Positions 35,925-43,742 of a DNA stretch of 64,000 nt are shown in pieces. Source of the stretch: Gemmataceae bacterium (GTDB taxonomy: Bacteria; Planctomycetota; Planctomycetia; Gemmatales; Gemmataceae); assembly GCA_020847555.1 (NCBI GenBank), contig JADLBT010000169.1:1-64000 (forward strand), written 5' to 3'. Under the pieces are notes generated by a model, which saw only the letters and a list, made by a program, of their open reading frames with translations, was not told the origin of the DNA and did not search any database. Positions within the stretch are counted from its first letter, which is position 1; each line of letters opens with the position of its first letter. A program made the translations under genes and the position numbers.

Positions 35925-36104
35925 GGCGGGCTCCTGGCGTGCCGGGCGCTCTCAGCTGATTTGGTAACGGAGGCGCTCGCCGCTGTCAAGCCGCAGCACG
36001 CCGAACCGCCGAATGCAGGTTCAAGGAGATTGGAGCGTGGTGCGGGCGAGTGCAGCGGTCACGCGGTCCGGGGTGGCGCTGCGCTGCACCCCGGCGCCCC
36101 GCCC

Positions 36105-37811
36105 TCAGCGGTTAGTTACCACGATCACCTCGCACGCCCGGTACAGGTCGCGGTGCCGGCCGACGATCCGGCACGGCCCGCCTGCCGTCGGCGCGAGATG
36201 CTCCCACTGCCCGGCCGGCAGGAACAGATAGACCGGAATGGGACAGCGCAGGAACTCGCGAACCTGCTGCTCCGTCGTCAGGTGGATGACGTTGCGCTGG
36301 CAGTAGAAATTGAGACTCGGCAGGTACTCCAGTTGGTAGGCGCCGATGCGGATGTCCGCGTCGCGGCGCAGCGCCCCGGCCGCCTCGACGAGGGGCCGCG
36401 GCGCCTTGTGGCGGTTGAGGGCGGTGATGCCCCACGCCGCCAGCGGGACGACGAACAGCACGGCGACGGCCGCGACGGTGACGACGAACCGCTGGCGCTG
36501 CTGGCGCCGAACGCACCACGCCGCGAGCGCCGCCCCCAGGAGCGGCACCGCCCCGAGGACTGCCCACACCTCGACGCCCTGCGTGTACCGGCCGCGCATG
36601 AACGGCATCGGGATGGCGCCGCCGGCAAGCAGCAAGCCGACCGCCGTCACCACCCCGACCAGGGCGAGGGCGACGATCGACGTCCCCAGCAGCGGCCGCG
36701 GGACAGCGACGGCCCCGCGCCGCCAGCGATCCAGGAAACGGGCTGTCAGCAGCGCGACCGCGGGGCAGATCGGCAGGACGTAGTTCGGCAGCTTGGTCGT
36801 CGCCAGCGAGAACGCCACCAGGTACACGCCGCACCAGCTGCCCAGGAAGCGGTAGGCGTCCGCCAGCTTCACCCCATCTTCCCGGTCCGCCGCACGCTCC
36901 CAGGTTGCCGCGGCCCAGCCCCACGGGCGGGTGAGCGCGGACCACGCGCCGAACCAGACGGCGAGCCCCAGGAACACCGACCACGGCGCAAACCCCACCA
37001 GCAAGACCAGCACGTAGTAGTACGGCGGCCCGCCGTGGTTCTCCATCGGGGTCAGGGCGCGTTCGAGGTTGTGCGTCAGCAGGAACTCGCGCAGGAACTG
37101 CCACTTGGTATCGACGCCGACCCAGACGTACCACGGCAGCGCCACCAGCCCGAAGGTGAGGAAGCCGAGCAACACGCGCCGGTCCCAGAGCATCCGTAAC
37201 CGTCCGGACCAGGCCAGGAAGACGACGAGGACCGCCTCGGGCAGCAACAGCCCGCTCGGCCCCTTGGCCAGCACGGCGAGCCCGGCGGCGGCCCCGGCCA
37301 GCGCCGCCCACCCGGCCGACATGCGGGCGGCGCCGGGGTCGAACGCGCGCCAGGCACAGGCGAGGGTGAGCAGGACGAACAGGCAGAGCAGGGCGTCCGG
37401 GTTGGCGAAGCGGCCGGCGGCGGGGAACATCACCGTGCTCCCCAGCACCACGCCCGCGAGGAGCCCGGTCGGCGCGCCGAACAGGCGCCGGCCCAGCTCG
37501 TAGACGACCAGCAGCGACACCAGGGCGGCAAGGGCGGAGGGCAGGCGGGCCGCGAACTCGTTGACGCCGAGGACGGCGTAGGCCGCCATTTGCAGCCAGT
37601 ACAGCAGGGCCGGCTTGTGGCTGCGCAGGGCGCCGTTGAAGGTCGGGATGACGTGGTTGCCCGACTCCAGCATCTCGTAGGCGGCGGTGCTGTTGCGCCC
37701 CTCGTCCACGTCCCAGAGGGTGGCGCCGCCGAGGTTGACCAGGAACAGGGCCGTCCCCACTGTCAGCAGCAGGGCGTAGTGACCGGCACGATGGTTGAAC
37801 CGCTGGAACAT
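36105..37811 (-). CDS. Family 39 glycosyltransferase (ArnT-like membrane protein)
   Basis: 568 residues with about 11 membrane helices. The first outer loop has WDVDEGRNS, the acidic D/E motif of GT39/GT-C enzymes, then FNGALRSHKPALLYWLQ with the RxHKPP-like signature. Such enzymes move sugars from polyprenyl carriers to lipids or proteins outside the inner membrane. A C-terminal periplasmic part covers about 450-568. GGAGCAAC precedes the start. Confidence 0.85.
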   Translation of the reverse strand: MFQRFNHRAGHYALLLTVGTALFLVNLGGATLWDVDEGRNSTAAYEMLESGNHVIPTFNGALRSHKPALLYWLQMAAYAVLGVNEFAARLPSALAALVSLLVVYELGRRLFGAPTGLLAGVVLGSTVMFPAAGRFANPDALLCLFVLLTLACAWRAFDPGAARMSAGWAALAGAAAGLAVLAKGPSGLLLPEAVLVVFLAWSGRLRMLWDRRVLLGFLTFGLVALPWYVWVGVDTKWQFLREFLLTHNLERALTPMENHGGPPYYYVLVLLVGFAPWSVFLGLAVWFGAWSALTRPWGWAAATWERAADREDGVKLADAYRFLGSWCGVYLVAFSLATTKLPNYVLPICPAVALLTARFLDRWRRGAVAVPRPLLGTSIVALALVGVVTAVGLLLAGGAIPMPFMRGRYTQGVEVWAVLGAVPLLGAALAAWCVRRQQRQRFVVTVAAVAVLFVVPLAAWGITALNRHKAPRPLVEAAGALRRDADIRIGAYQLEYLPSLNFYCQRNVIHLTTEQQVREFLRCPIPVYLFLPAGQWEHLAPTAGGPCRIVGRHRDLYRACEVIVVTNR

Positions 37812-37888
37812 GCCGTTGCTCCCTCGACCGACGATCCCAGGCCGGGCCGCATTATAAGCGCTGGTCGCATTGGAGCGAGGGCAGTCTT

Positions 37889-37916
37889 GCCCTGAAGCCC
37901 ACAGGCCGCGGCCCGT
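37889..37916. repeat. Left-arm fragment of a palindrome subfamily
   Basis: A TGCCCTGAAGCCCACAGGCC stretch with GGCCCGTGG follows; the centre reads GGCCGCGGCCCGTGG rather than GGTGGCGTCC. A similar centre occurs at 57978-57996 and at 26233-26247. Only one arm is left. Confidence 0.45.
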
Positions 37917-37964
37917 GGTCCTTCTTCACCACCCTGTTGCTCTGTCACTTCCCTATTGCGCCCA

Positions 37965-37993
37965 TTGCACCCCCTCGCACGCGCCCATAGGAT
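37965..37993 (+). promoter_or_regulatory. Promoter of the ROK kinase gene
   Basis: TTGCAC at 37965-37970 and TAGGAT at 37988-37993 are 17 bases apart, 54 bases before the start codon. The -10 is identical to the hemP one. Confidence 0.5.
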
Positions 37994-38046
37994 CCCCCCA
38001 GCGGCCGGGATGGGCCGCCCTACCGCATTCTCTCTCCCGAGCGAAC

Positions 38047-39030
38047 ATGGCACCGTTGAACTGGGTGGGCCTCGACGTCGGCGGCTCGAGCATGAAGGGC
38101 GGGGTGATCGACGACGGCGGCGCCGTTCTCAGTGCGGTCAGCCTGCCGACCGAGGCCCAGCGCGGACAGGAATTCGGCCTGGAGCGCATGTGCGAGACGA
38201 TCCGCGAGGCGGTGCGCGCCGCCGGGCTGGGCATGGACCAGATCGCCGCCATCGGTGTCGCCACCCCCGGCACGATGGACATCCCGGCCGGGCTGATCCT
38301 CGATCCGCCCAACCTGTACCCGTGGCGCAACGTGCCCGTGCGGCAGTTCATCCACGATCGGTTCGGGCTGCCGACCGCGTTCCAGAACGACGCCAACGCT
38401 GCGGCCTACGGCGAGTACTGCTACGGCGCCGGCAAGGAGGCGCGCAGCATGGTTCTGTTCACCCTGGGGACCGGCATCGGGTGCGGGATCATCCTCGACG
38501 ACCTGATCGTTGAGGGGCGCCACAGCCACGGCGCCGAGGTCGGGCACACGAAGATCGAGATGACCCAGCCGCGCCGATGCGGGTGCGGTCGATGGGGCTG
38601 CCTGGAGGCATACGCCAGCGCCATGTCAGTCGTCAAGCGGACCGTCGAGGCCCTGGCGAAGGAGGGGGGCAAATCCTCGCTGGGCGAGCTACTTCACCAG
38701 CAGGGCGAGCTGACGTCGCGCGACGTCTTTAACGCCGCCGCCGCGGGCGATGCGCTGGCGGAACGGATCGTCGAGGAGACGGCGTTCTGCCTGGCGGTCG
38801 GGGCGATGAACATGATGCACACGATCGACCCGGACATGGTCGCCTACGCCGGCGGCATGATCGCGGCCGGCGCGTCGTTCCTGGAGCGCATTCGCAGGCA
38901 CGTCCACGAAATGGCGTTCCCGGTCCCCGCCGCGAGGACCGAGATCGTCTACGCCCGCCTCGGAAGCGACGCCGGCTTCATCGGCGCCGCCGCGTGCGGC
39001 CGCCAGCTGTACCTGAGACGGCAGAAGTGA
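38047..39030 (+). CDS. ROK-family sugar kinase (glucokinase-like)
   Basis: 327 residues from the ATG at 38047; the frame is open upstream through the promoter. ATP-binding DVGGSSMKGG at the N-terminus, the sugar-site NDANAAAYGE, LGTGIGCGI, GAEVGH and the zinc motif CGCGRWGCLEAYAS. The full set suggests an active glucokinase or related hexose/hexosamine kinase rather than a ROK repressor, as there is no helix-turn-helix. Confidence 0.9.
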   Translation: MAPLNWVGLDVGGSSMKGGVIDDGGAVLSAVSLPTEAQRGQEFGLERMCETIREAVRAAGLGMDQIAAIGVATPGTMDIPAGLILDPPNLYPWRNVPVRQFIHDRFGLPTAFQNDANAAAYGEYCYGAGKEARSMVLFTLGTGIGCGIILDDLIVEGRHSHGAEVGHTKIEMTQPRRCGCGRWGCLEAYASAMSVVKRTVEALAKEGGKSSLGELLHQQGELTSRDVFNAAAAGDALAERIVEETAFCLAVGAMNMMHTIDPDMVAYAGGMIAAGASFLERIRRHVHEMAFPVPAARTEIVYARLGSDAGFIGAAACGRQLYLRRQK

Positions 39031-39049
39031 CTGGCGCCCGCCGTCCGGA

Positions 39050-40057
39050 TCACGGCACCGCGTGCGGATACTCCGTCGGCACGATGAAACGCTCCAGACG
39101 CCGCTGGCCGCGCAGCAGCACCACGTCCGTCGGGATCTCGACCGGCAGCTGCGTCAGCAGCTTGTGCAAGTCGTCCACCGTGGTGACCGGCGTCTCTCCG
39201 AGTGCGACGATCAGATCATCTTCAAGAATGCCGGCCTGCTCGGCGGGTCCGCCCGGCTCGACCGCTTGCACCTGGACGGCGCCGGCCTGCTGGAAGTTGT
39301 GGAGACGCGCCAGGGGAAGCGCCAGCGGAACGTTGCGCCCGTGCAGTCCCAGGTAGCCGCGCACCACGCGCCCGTGCTCTATCAGCTGCGGCAGAATGTG
39401 GCGTGCGGTGTTGATCGGGATGGCGAAGCAGATCCCCTGGGCCGGCGTGATGACGGCCGTGTTGATGCCGATGACGTGGCACCGGCTGTCCACCAGCGGC
39501 CCGCCGCTGTTGCCCGGGTTGAGGGCGGCGTCGGTCTGGATGACGTTGTCCACCAGGTGGCCGCTGGTGCTGCGCAGGGTGCGGCCCAGGGCGCTGATCA
39601 CGCCGGCCGTCACGGTGGACTCGAACCCCAGCGGGCTGCCGATGGCGACGACGAGCTGGCCGACGCGCAGCTTCGTCGAGTCCCCCAGCTCGGCGTGCGG
39701 GAGGGCCGATTCCTCCGCCTGCACCACCGCCAGGTCGGTCCACGGGTCGGCGCCGACCAGGCGCCCGGCGAGGTCGCGGCCATCGGACAGGCGGACGCGC
39801 ACGCGCTCGTGGTTGCGGACGACGTGGGCGTTGGTGAGCAGGAAGCCGTCGGGCGTGAACAGGATGCCGGACCCAGACCCCTGGCGGCCGGCCCGGAGGT
39901 TGACGACGGCGGGGCGCAGCGCCTCGGCGACACGCACGACAGAACGCGAGTAGGCGTCAAGGGCTTCGAGTTCCTCCGGGGGTATCGGGTCGGACGGCGT
40001 CGGTTCGTGGTCGGGACCGGGGCCGTTGCTGATGAAGTGTTTCCAGAACCGCGTCAT
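39050..40057 (-). CDS. HtrA/DegP-like serine protease with PDZ domain
   Basis: 335 residues; AGGAG precedes the ATG. The catalytic triad is H78 (TNAHVV), D108 (TDLAVV) and S184 (GNSGGPL). A single PDZ domain covers about 235-325. There is no signal peptide or membrane helix in the first 45 residues, unlike periplasmic HtrA, so it may be cytoplasmic or use another route. It is convergent with the ROK kinase. Confidence 0.9.
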   Translation of the reverse strand: MTRFWKHFISNGPGPDHEPTPSDPIPPEELEALDAYSRSVVRVAEALRPAVVNLRAGRQGSGSGILFTPDGFLLTNAHVVRNHERVRVRLSDGRDLAGRLVGADPWTDLAVVQAEESALPHAELGDSTKLRVGQLVVAIGSPLGFESTVTAGVISALGRTLRSTSGHLVDNVIQTDAALNPGNSGGPLVDSRCHVIGINTAVITPAQGICFAIPINTARHILPQLIEHGRVVRGYLGLHGRNVPLALPLARLHNFQQAGAVQVQAVEPGGPAEQAGILEDDLIVALGETPVTTVDDLHKLLTQLPVEIPTDVVLLRGQRRLERFIVPTEYPHAVP

Positions 40058-40135
40058 GGGGGCACTCCTGGCTATCTGATCAGTGGGGCCGGACTGCTGT
40101 CATTGTAACCGCCGCCGTCAAGCCGAGAAATTCCC

Positions 40136-40210
40136 GGAAAGCCCACGGGTCACGTCCCGTGGGCGAAGTACTGGAGACCTGGCCCACGGGGCGCCACCCG
40201 TGGGCTTTCC
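40136..40210. repeat. Main-family palindrome before the first acyltransferase
   Basis: Arms 40136-40164 and 40182-40210 (29 bases) match at 26 positions. The loop GAAGTACTGGAGACCTG resembles that of the copy at 41193. It lies between divergent genes, 148 bases before the acyltransferase. Confidence 0.9.
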
Positions 40211-40357
40211 TTGTCTGCCTATCTCACCTCAGATCCCCTGCTCGTGGCTGATGCCGGGGCCGGATTGACGTTGCATTTCCCGGGACGGTTCCGCAATATA
40301 CGCCACGTTCGGCCCGCCATCTCGGCCGGGGCCGTGGGCCATTGACGGGGCGCAAGG

Positions 40358-41167
40358 ATGGATTCCCCCCGCGGGCGCAACCTGCCGCTGTCGCCGCCGC
40401 GGCGCTTCATCGCCGACCTGCTCCACTTCGCGGTGCGCGTGCCGACCGTGCCGGTCGAGCGGCGCATGAGCCTCGCAGCGGTGGCGGAGGTCCGCGACGA
40501 GGCGCTGCACCGGCCGAGCTGGTGTACCCTCTTCACGAAGGCGTACGCGCTTGTCGCCGCCAACCGGCCCGAACTGCGCCGGGCGTACCTGCCCTTCCCG
40601 TGGGCGCGGCTGTACGAGCACCCGCACAGTGTCGCGTCGGTCGCCATCGGCCGCCAGTGGGCAGGGGAGGACGCGGTCCTGTTTGCGCACCTGCGCGCGC
40701 CGGAGAAGCAGCCGCTGCTCAAGCTCAACCGGGCGCTGCGTCACTACCGCGACGAACCGATCGAGCGCATCGGCCTGTTCCGGCGCATCGCCCGGCTGAC
40801 GCGGCTGCCGTGGCCGCTCCGGCGCCTGGCGTGGTGGACCCTCCTCAACACCTCCGGCTACCGCCGGGCGCGGCAGTTCGGCACATTCGGCGTCAGCGTC
40901 TACTCGTCCCTCGGCTGCGAGTCCCTGCACCCGCTGTCGCCGCTCACGACGACCCTCAACTACGGCGTCATCTCGCGTCGCGGCCGGGTGACGGTGCGCC
41001 TCGTTTACGACCACCGGGTTCTGGACGGAGCCATCGTGGCCCGGGCGCTGGCCGACCTGGAGGCGGTACTGAACGGTCCGATCGCCGACGAGCTGCGCGG
41101 GCTGGCCCCGCTACACCGGCCGGCCGCCCGGCGCAACGCCCCGGCCCGCGACGACCAGTGGGATTAG
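40358..41167 (+). CDS. Lipoyl-less E2-type acyltransferase, first of a tandem pair
   Basis: 269 residues. The protein consists only of the catalytic domain of the dihydrolipoamide acyltransferase/chloramphenicol acetyltransferase fold: TTTLNYGVI and the active-site H219RVLD223GA. There is no lipoyl domain, no E1/E3-binding domain and no linker. It is closely related to the next gene, with the catalytic motif at the same residue numbers (both H219, D223). The acyl donor is probably CoA-bound or a separate lipoyl protein. The role is unknown. Confidence 0.8.
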   Translation: MDSPRGRNLPLSPPRRFIADLLHFAVRVPTVPVERRMSLAAVAEVRDEALHRPSWCTLFTKAYALVAANRPELRRAYLPFPWARLYEHPHSVASVAIGRQWAGEDAVLFAHLRAPEKQPLLKLNRALRHYRDEPIERIGLFRRIARLTRLPWPLRRLAWWTLLNTSGYRRARQFGTFGVSVYSSLGCESLHPLSPLTTTLNYGVISRRGRVTVRLVYDHRVLDGAIVARALADLEAVLNGPIADELRGLAPLHRPAARRNAPARDDQWD

Positions 41168-41192
41168 GGCCGGGGCGAGGGATCTGCTGTGT

Positions 41193-41262
41193 AAAGCCCA
41201 CGGGTGGCGTCCCGTGGGCCGAGTGCTGGAGACCTGGCCCACGGGACGCCACCCGTGGGCTT
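41193..41262. repeat. Main-family palindrome between the tandem acyltransferases
   Basis: Left arm 41193-41219 and right arm 41237-41262 are complementary over the AAGCCCACGGGTGGCGTCCC core and onward, with a 17-base loop. It fills much of the gap between two duplicated genes. Confidence 0.92.
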
Positions 41263-41338
41263 GCCACAACAATCCCCTGGCCCCACACGAGGCGGCTCGG
41301 GCGGCGCGCTCCCTTCTGGGTTCGACACGGGGACAGAG

Positions 41339-42106
41339 ATGACTCAACCGGCTGGACGGAACCTGCCGCTCTCGCACGGGCGCCGGTTCATCTGCGACCT
41401 GATGCACGCCTCGCGCCACGTCCCGCACGCCGCCCTGCGACGGCGCATGGAGCTGGCACCCCTCGTCGCGGCGCGTCAGGCCGCGTGCCCACGGCCGAGC
41501 TGGCTGGCGATCTTCCTCAAGGCGTACTCCTTCGTCGCCGCGGCCCGGCCGGAACTGCGGCGCGTCTACATGCCGTTCCCGTGGCCGCACCTGTACGAGC
41601 ACCCGCACAGCGTCGCGTCGGTGGCGGTCGAGCGCCGTCTCGACGACGAGGACATGATCCTCTTCGCCCACTTCCGGTCCCCGCACCAGCAGGGGCTGCA
41701 GGCCATCGACGACGGCCTGCGGCGCTACAAGGAAGCGCCGCTCGACTCCCTGCCGCTGTACCGGCGGATGCGCCGGGTGACGCGGCTGCCGCGGCCGGTG
41801 CGGCGGCTGCTCTGGTGGGCCGGGCTGAGCCTGTCCGGCCACCGGCGGGCCCGCCTGCTGGGGACGTTCGGGGTGAGCACGGTGAGCAACGCGGGGGCTG
41901 CCCTGCACGAGATCACCTCGCCGGTGACGACGACCCTCAGTTACGGCGTCTTCCGGCCGGACGGATCGGTTGACGTCCACCTCACGTTCGATCACCGCGT
42001 CGTGGACGGCGCCCCGCTGGCGCGGGCGCTCGAAGACATGGAGCGCGTGCTCAGGTGCGAGATCCTCGCCGAGCTGCGTTACTTCCAGGCACTCGACGCG
42101 GCCTGA
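41339..42106 (+). CDS. Lipoyl-less E2-type acyltransferase, second of a tandem pair
   Basis: 255 residues from the ATG at 41339; the open frame back to 41204 runs through the palindrome and is not coding. Same build as the upstream paralogue: N-terminal GRNLPLS.GRRFICDLMH, LYEHPHSVASVAV, TTTLSYGVF and the active site H219RVVD223GA. The two copies differ at many positions, so the duplication is old. Conserved catalytic residues suggest both act as acyltransferases. Confidence 0.8.
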   Translation: MTQPAGRNLPLSHGRRFICDLMHASRHVPHAALRRRMELAPLVAARQAACPRPSWLAIFLKAYSFVAAARPELRRVYMPFPWPHLYEHPHSVASVAVERRLDDEDMILFAHFRSPHQQGLQAIDDGLRRYKEAPLDSLPLYRRMRRVTRLPRPVRRLLWWAGLSLSGHRRARLLGTFGVSTVSNAGAALHEITSPVTTTLSYGVFRPDGSVDVHLTFDHRVVDGAPLARALEDMERVLRCEILAELRYFQALDAA

Positions 42107-42120
42107 GCACACTTCCACCG

Positions 42121-42154
42121 CTCAAGCCCCCGGGGCGTCACCCGTGGGCTTTCA
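42121..42154. repeat. Single arm of the palindrome after the second acyltransferase
   Basis: CAAGCCCCCGGGGCGTCACC and then CGTGGGCTTTC; only the right-arm side is clear. It lies between the convergent acyltransferase and tsaB. Confidence 0.6.
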
Positions 42155-42160
42155 TACTTC

Positions 42161-42865
42161 CTACCTTCCCAGCTTCTCCCACTGCTCCTCGGCCGAGCTG
42201 GGGCGCAGATAAAGCGGCTCGACTGCCCAGACGTCGTCGCGCTCGCCGCGCTGGACGCGCGCCAGGCCAAGACGCAGCAGGCTGGCGACGCGCGGCGTGC
42301 GGTCCTCCTGCAGCACCGCGTGCGCGGTCGGGGGCAGTCGGCCCGCGTGCTTGCGCAGCCCCGGTCCGGTCACCCAGACTCCTTCCGGCAATGTGGGAAG
42401 CCATGCGCCGACCGACTCGATCCCTACCGGCGCGACCGGGGTCAACTCGGCGCCCGGGGCGTCGCGGCGGAAGCGCTGCAGGTAGACCTTGTCCTGCTGC
42501 GCATCGGCCAGCACGAACAGGGCGAGCGCCGCCGCCGGCGCCTGCAGGGCGATGGCGGCGAAGGTATCGAGGGCGAGCAAGGCGCAGCCGGTGGCGTAGG
42601 CGAGCGCCTTGGCGGACATGATGCCGACGCGCAGCCCGGTGTAACTGCCCGGCCCGCGGCTGACCAGGACGGCGTGCAGATCGCGCGGGCGCCAGCCTTG
42701 TGCGGCGAGCAGGTCGCGGACGGCGGGGGCCAGATCGCGGGCGTGGCGGCGCGCCTCGTCCAGATGGCGCGTCCCGAGGACGCGCGGCCCCTCGGCCAGC
42801 GCCACCACGGCGGCGGCGACGGACGTTTCCAGGATCAGCAAGCGCGGCTCGGTCGGCGCGGTCAC
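42161..42865 (-). CDS. tsaB: tRNA threonylcarbamoyladenosine biosynthesis protein TsaB
   Basis: 234 residues from GTG 42865, after AAGGAC. The start LLILETSVAAAVVAL, VSRGPGSYTGLRVGIMSAKALAYATGCAL and an LADAQQDKVYLQ stretch are typical of TsaB. It pairs with TsaD and TsaE to make t6A37 in tRNAs that read ANN codons. Those genes are elsewhere. Confidence 0.93.
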   Translation of the reverse strand: MTAPTEPRLLILETSVAAAVVALAEGPRVLGTRHLDEARRHARDLAPAVRDLLAAQGWRPRDLHAVLVSRGPGSYTGLRVGIMSAKALAYATGCALLALDTFAAIALQAPAAALALFVLADAQQDKVYLQRFRRDAPGAELTPVAPVGIESVGAWLPTLPEGVWVTGPGLRKHAGRLPPTAHAVLQEDRTPRVASLLRLGLARVQRGERDDVWAVEPLYLRPSSAEEQWEKLGR

Positions 42866-43016
42866 GCAGCGTCCTTCGAGGGGTTCGTTGCGGTCAGCCT
42901 TCGTTACCTTATCGGTGCGGCGCGCCTGGCGTCAACCGACCGCGGTTGACTCGGGCGCCGCGCCGGCGCTACAATCCTGACACGCGACACCCGAACATTC
43001 CCCCACGAGGCCGATC

Positions 43017-43658
43017 ATGAGCCAGGACGGCGCGTTCACCATCCACACCGACGGCGCGGCGCGCGGCAACCCCGGCCCGGCCGCGTTCGCCTACGTGATC
43101 CACCGCGACGGCGCCCCGGATCTGGAGGTGAAGGGCGTCCTCGGCCAGACGACAAACAACGTGGCCGAGTACACCGCCGTCGTCCGCGCCCTGGAACACG
43201 CGGCGAAGCTCGGCGCCCGCCGGGTGGTCGTGCTGAGCGACAGCGAGCTGATGGTCAACCAGATGACCGGCAAGTACAAGGTCAAGAATGAGGGTCTGCG
43301 GCCGCTCTACGAGGACGCACGCGCTCACTGCGCCGAGTTCGAGTCGGTGACGTTCCGCCACGTCCGGCGCGAGCAGAACGGCCGCGCCGACGCGCTGTGC
43401 AACGAGGCGCTTGATGCCGCCGCGGGCCGCACCCCCGGCGCGGCCAGGCCGAAAGCCGCCGCGGGAAAGCTCAGCGCCGAGCGTTCCGAGGCGGTGCGCG
43501 ACGAGGCGGTGGAGTGTCTGCGGGCGGTGGCCGCAGCGTGGGCTCGGGGCAACCCGAACGACCCGCAACCGGAGGACGTCTGGGACCAGCTCTGGACCAT
43601 TCTCGAAGACGGCGGCGTGCTCCGGAAGCAGGACCAGGGAGGAGGGAGCAGGGCGTGA
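43017..43658 (+). CDS. RNase HI-family ribonuclease with C-terminal extension
   Basis: 213 residues; CGAGG lies before the ATG. The DEDD active site is D12 (HTDGAARGNPG), E51 (NVAEYTA), D75 (LSDSELMV) and D125 (GRADALCN). It lacks the basic handle of E. coli RNase HI, as in the short bacterial/archaeal type. The last 75 residues, Ala-rich and then acidic, are extra. It removes RNA from RNA-DNA hybrids. Confidence 0.9.
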   Translation: MSQDGAFTIHTDGAARGNPGPAAFAYVIHRDGAPDLEVKGVLGQTTNNVAEYTAVVRALEHAAKLGARRVVVLSDSELMVNQMTGKYKVKNEGLRPLYEDARAHCAEFESVTFRHVRREQNGRADALCNEALDAAAGRTPGAARPKAAAGKLSAERSEAVRDEAVECLRAVAAAWARGNPNDPQPEDVWDQLWTILEDGGVLRKQDQGGGSRA

Positions 43659-43666
43659 GGCGGGAC

Positions 43667-43735
43667 AAGCCCACGGGTGGCGTCCCGTGGGCGTAGGGTT
43701 GGAGCCTTGACCCGCGGGATGCCACCCGTGGGCTT
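43667..43735. repeat. Main-family palindrome with outer arms, after the RNase H gene
   Basis: Core arms 43667-43692 and 43711-43735 are nearly complementary. Outside them, GGAGGAGGGAGCAGGGCGTGAGGCG-like sequence (from 43639) faces CGCCTCACTCCTCCCTCC (to about 43756), a second nested pair. The outer arms run into the end of both neighbouring genes. Confidence 0.88.
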
Positions 43736-43742
43736 TCTCGCC

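Noticed and set aside
41204..41338. Upstream extension of the second acyltransferase
   Set aside because: The translated part comes from the palindrome core and is not protein-like.
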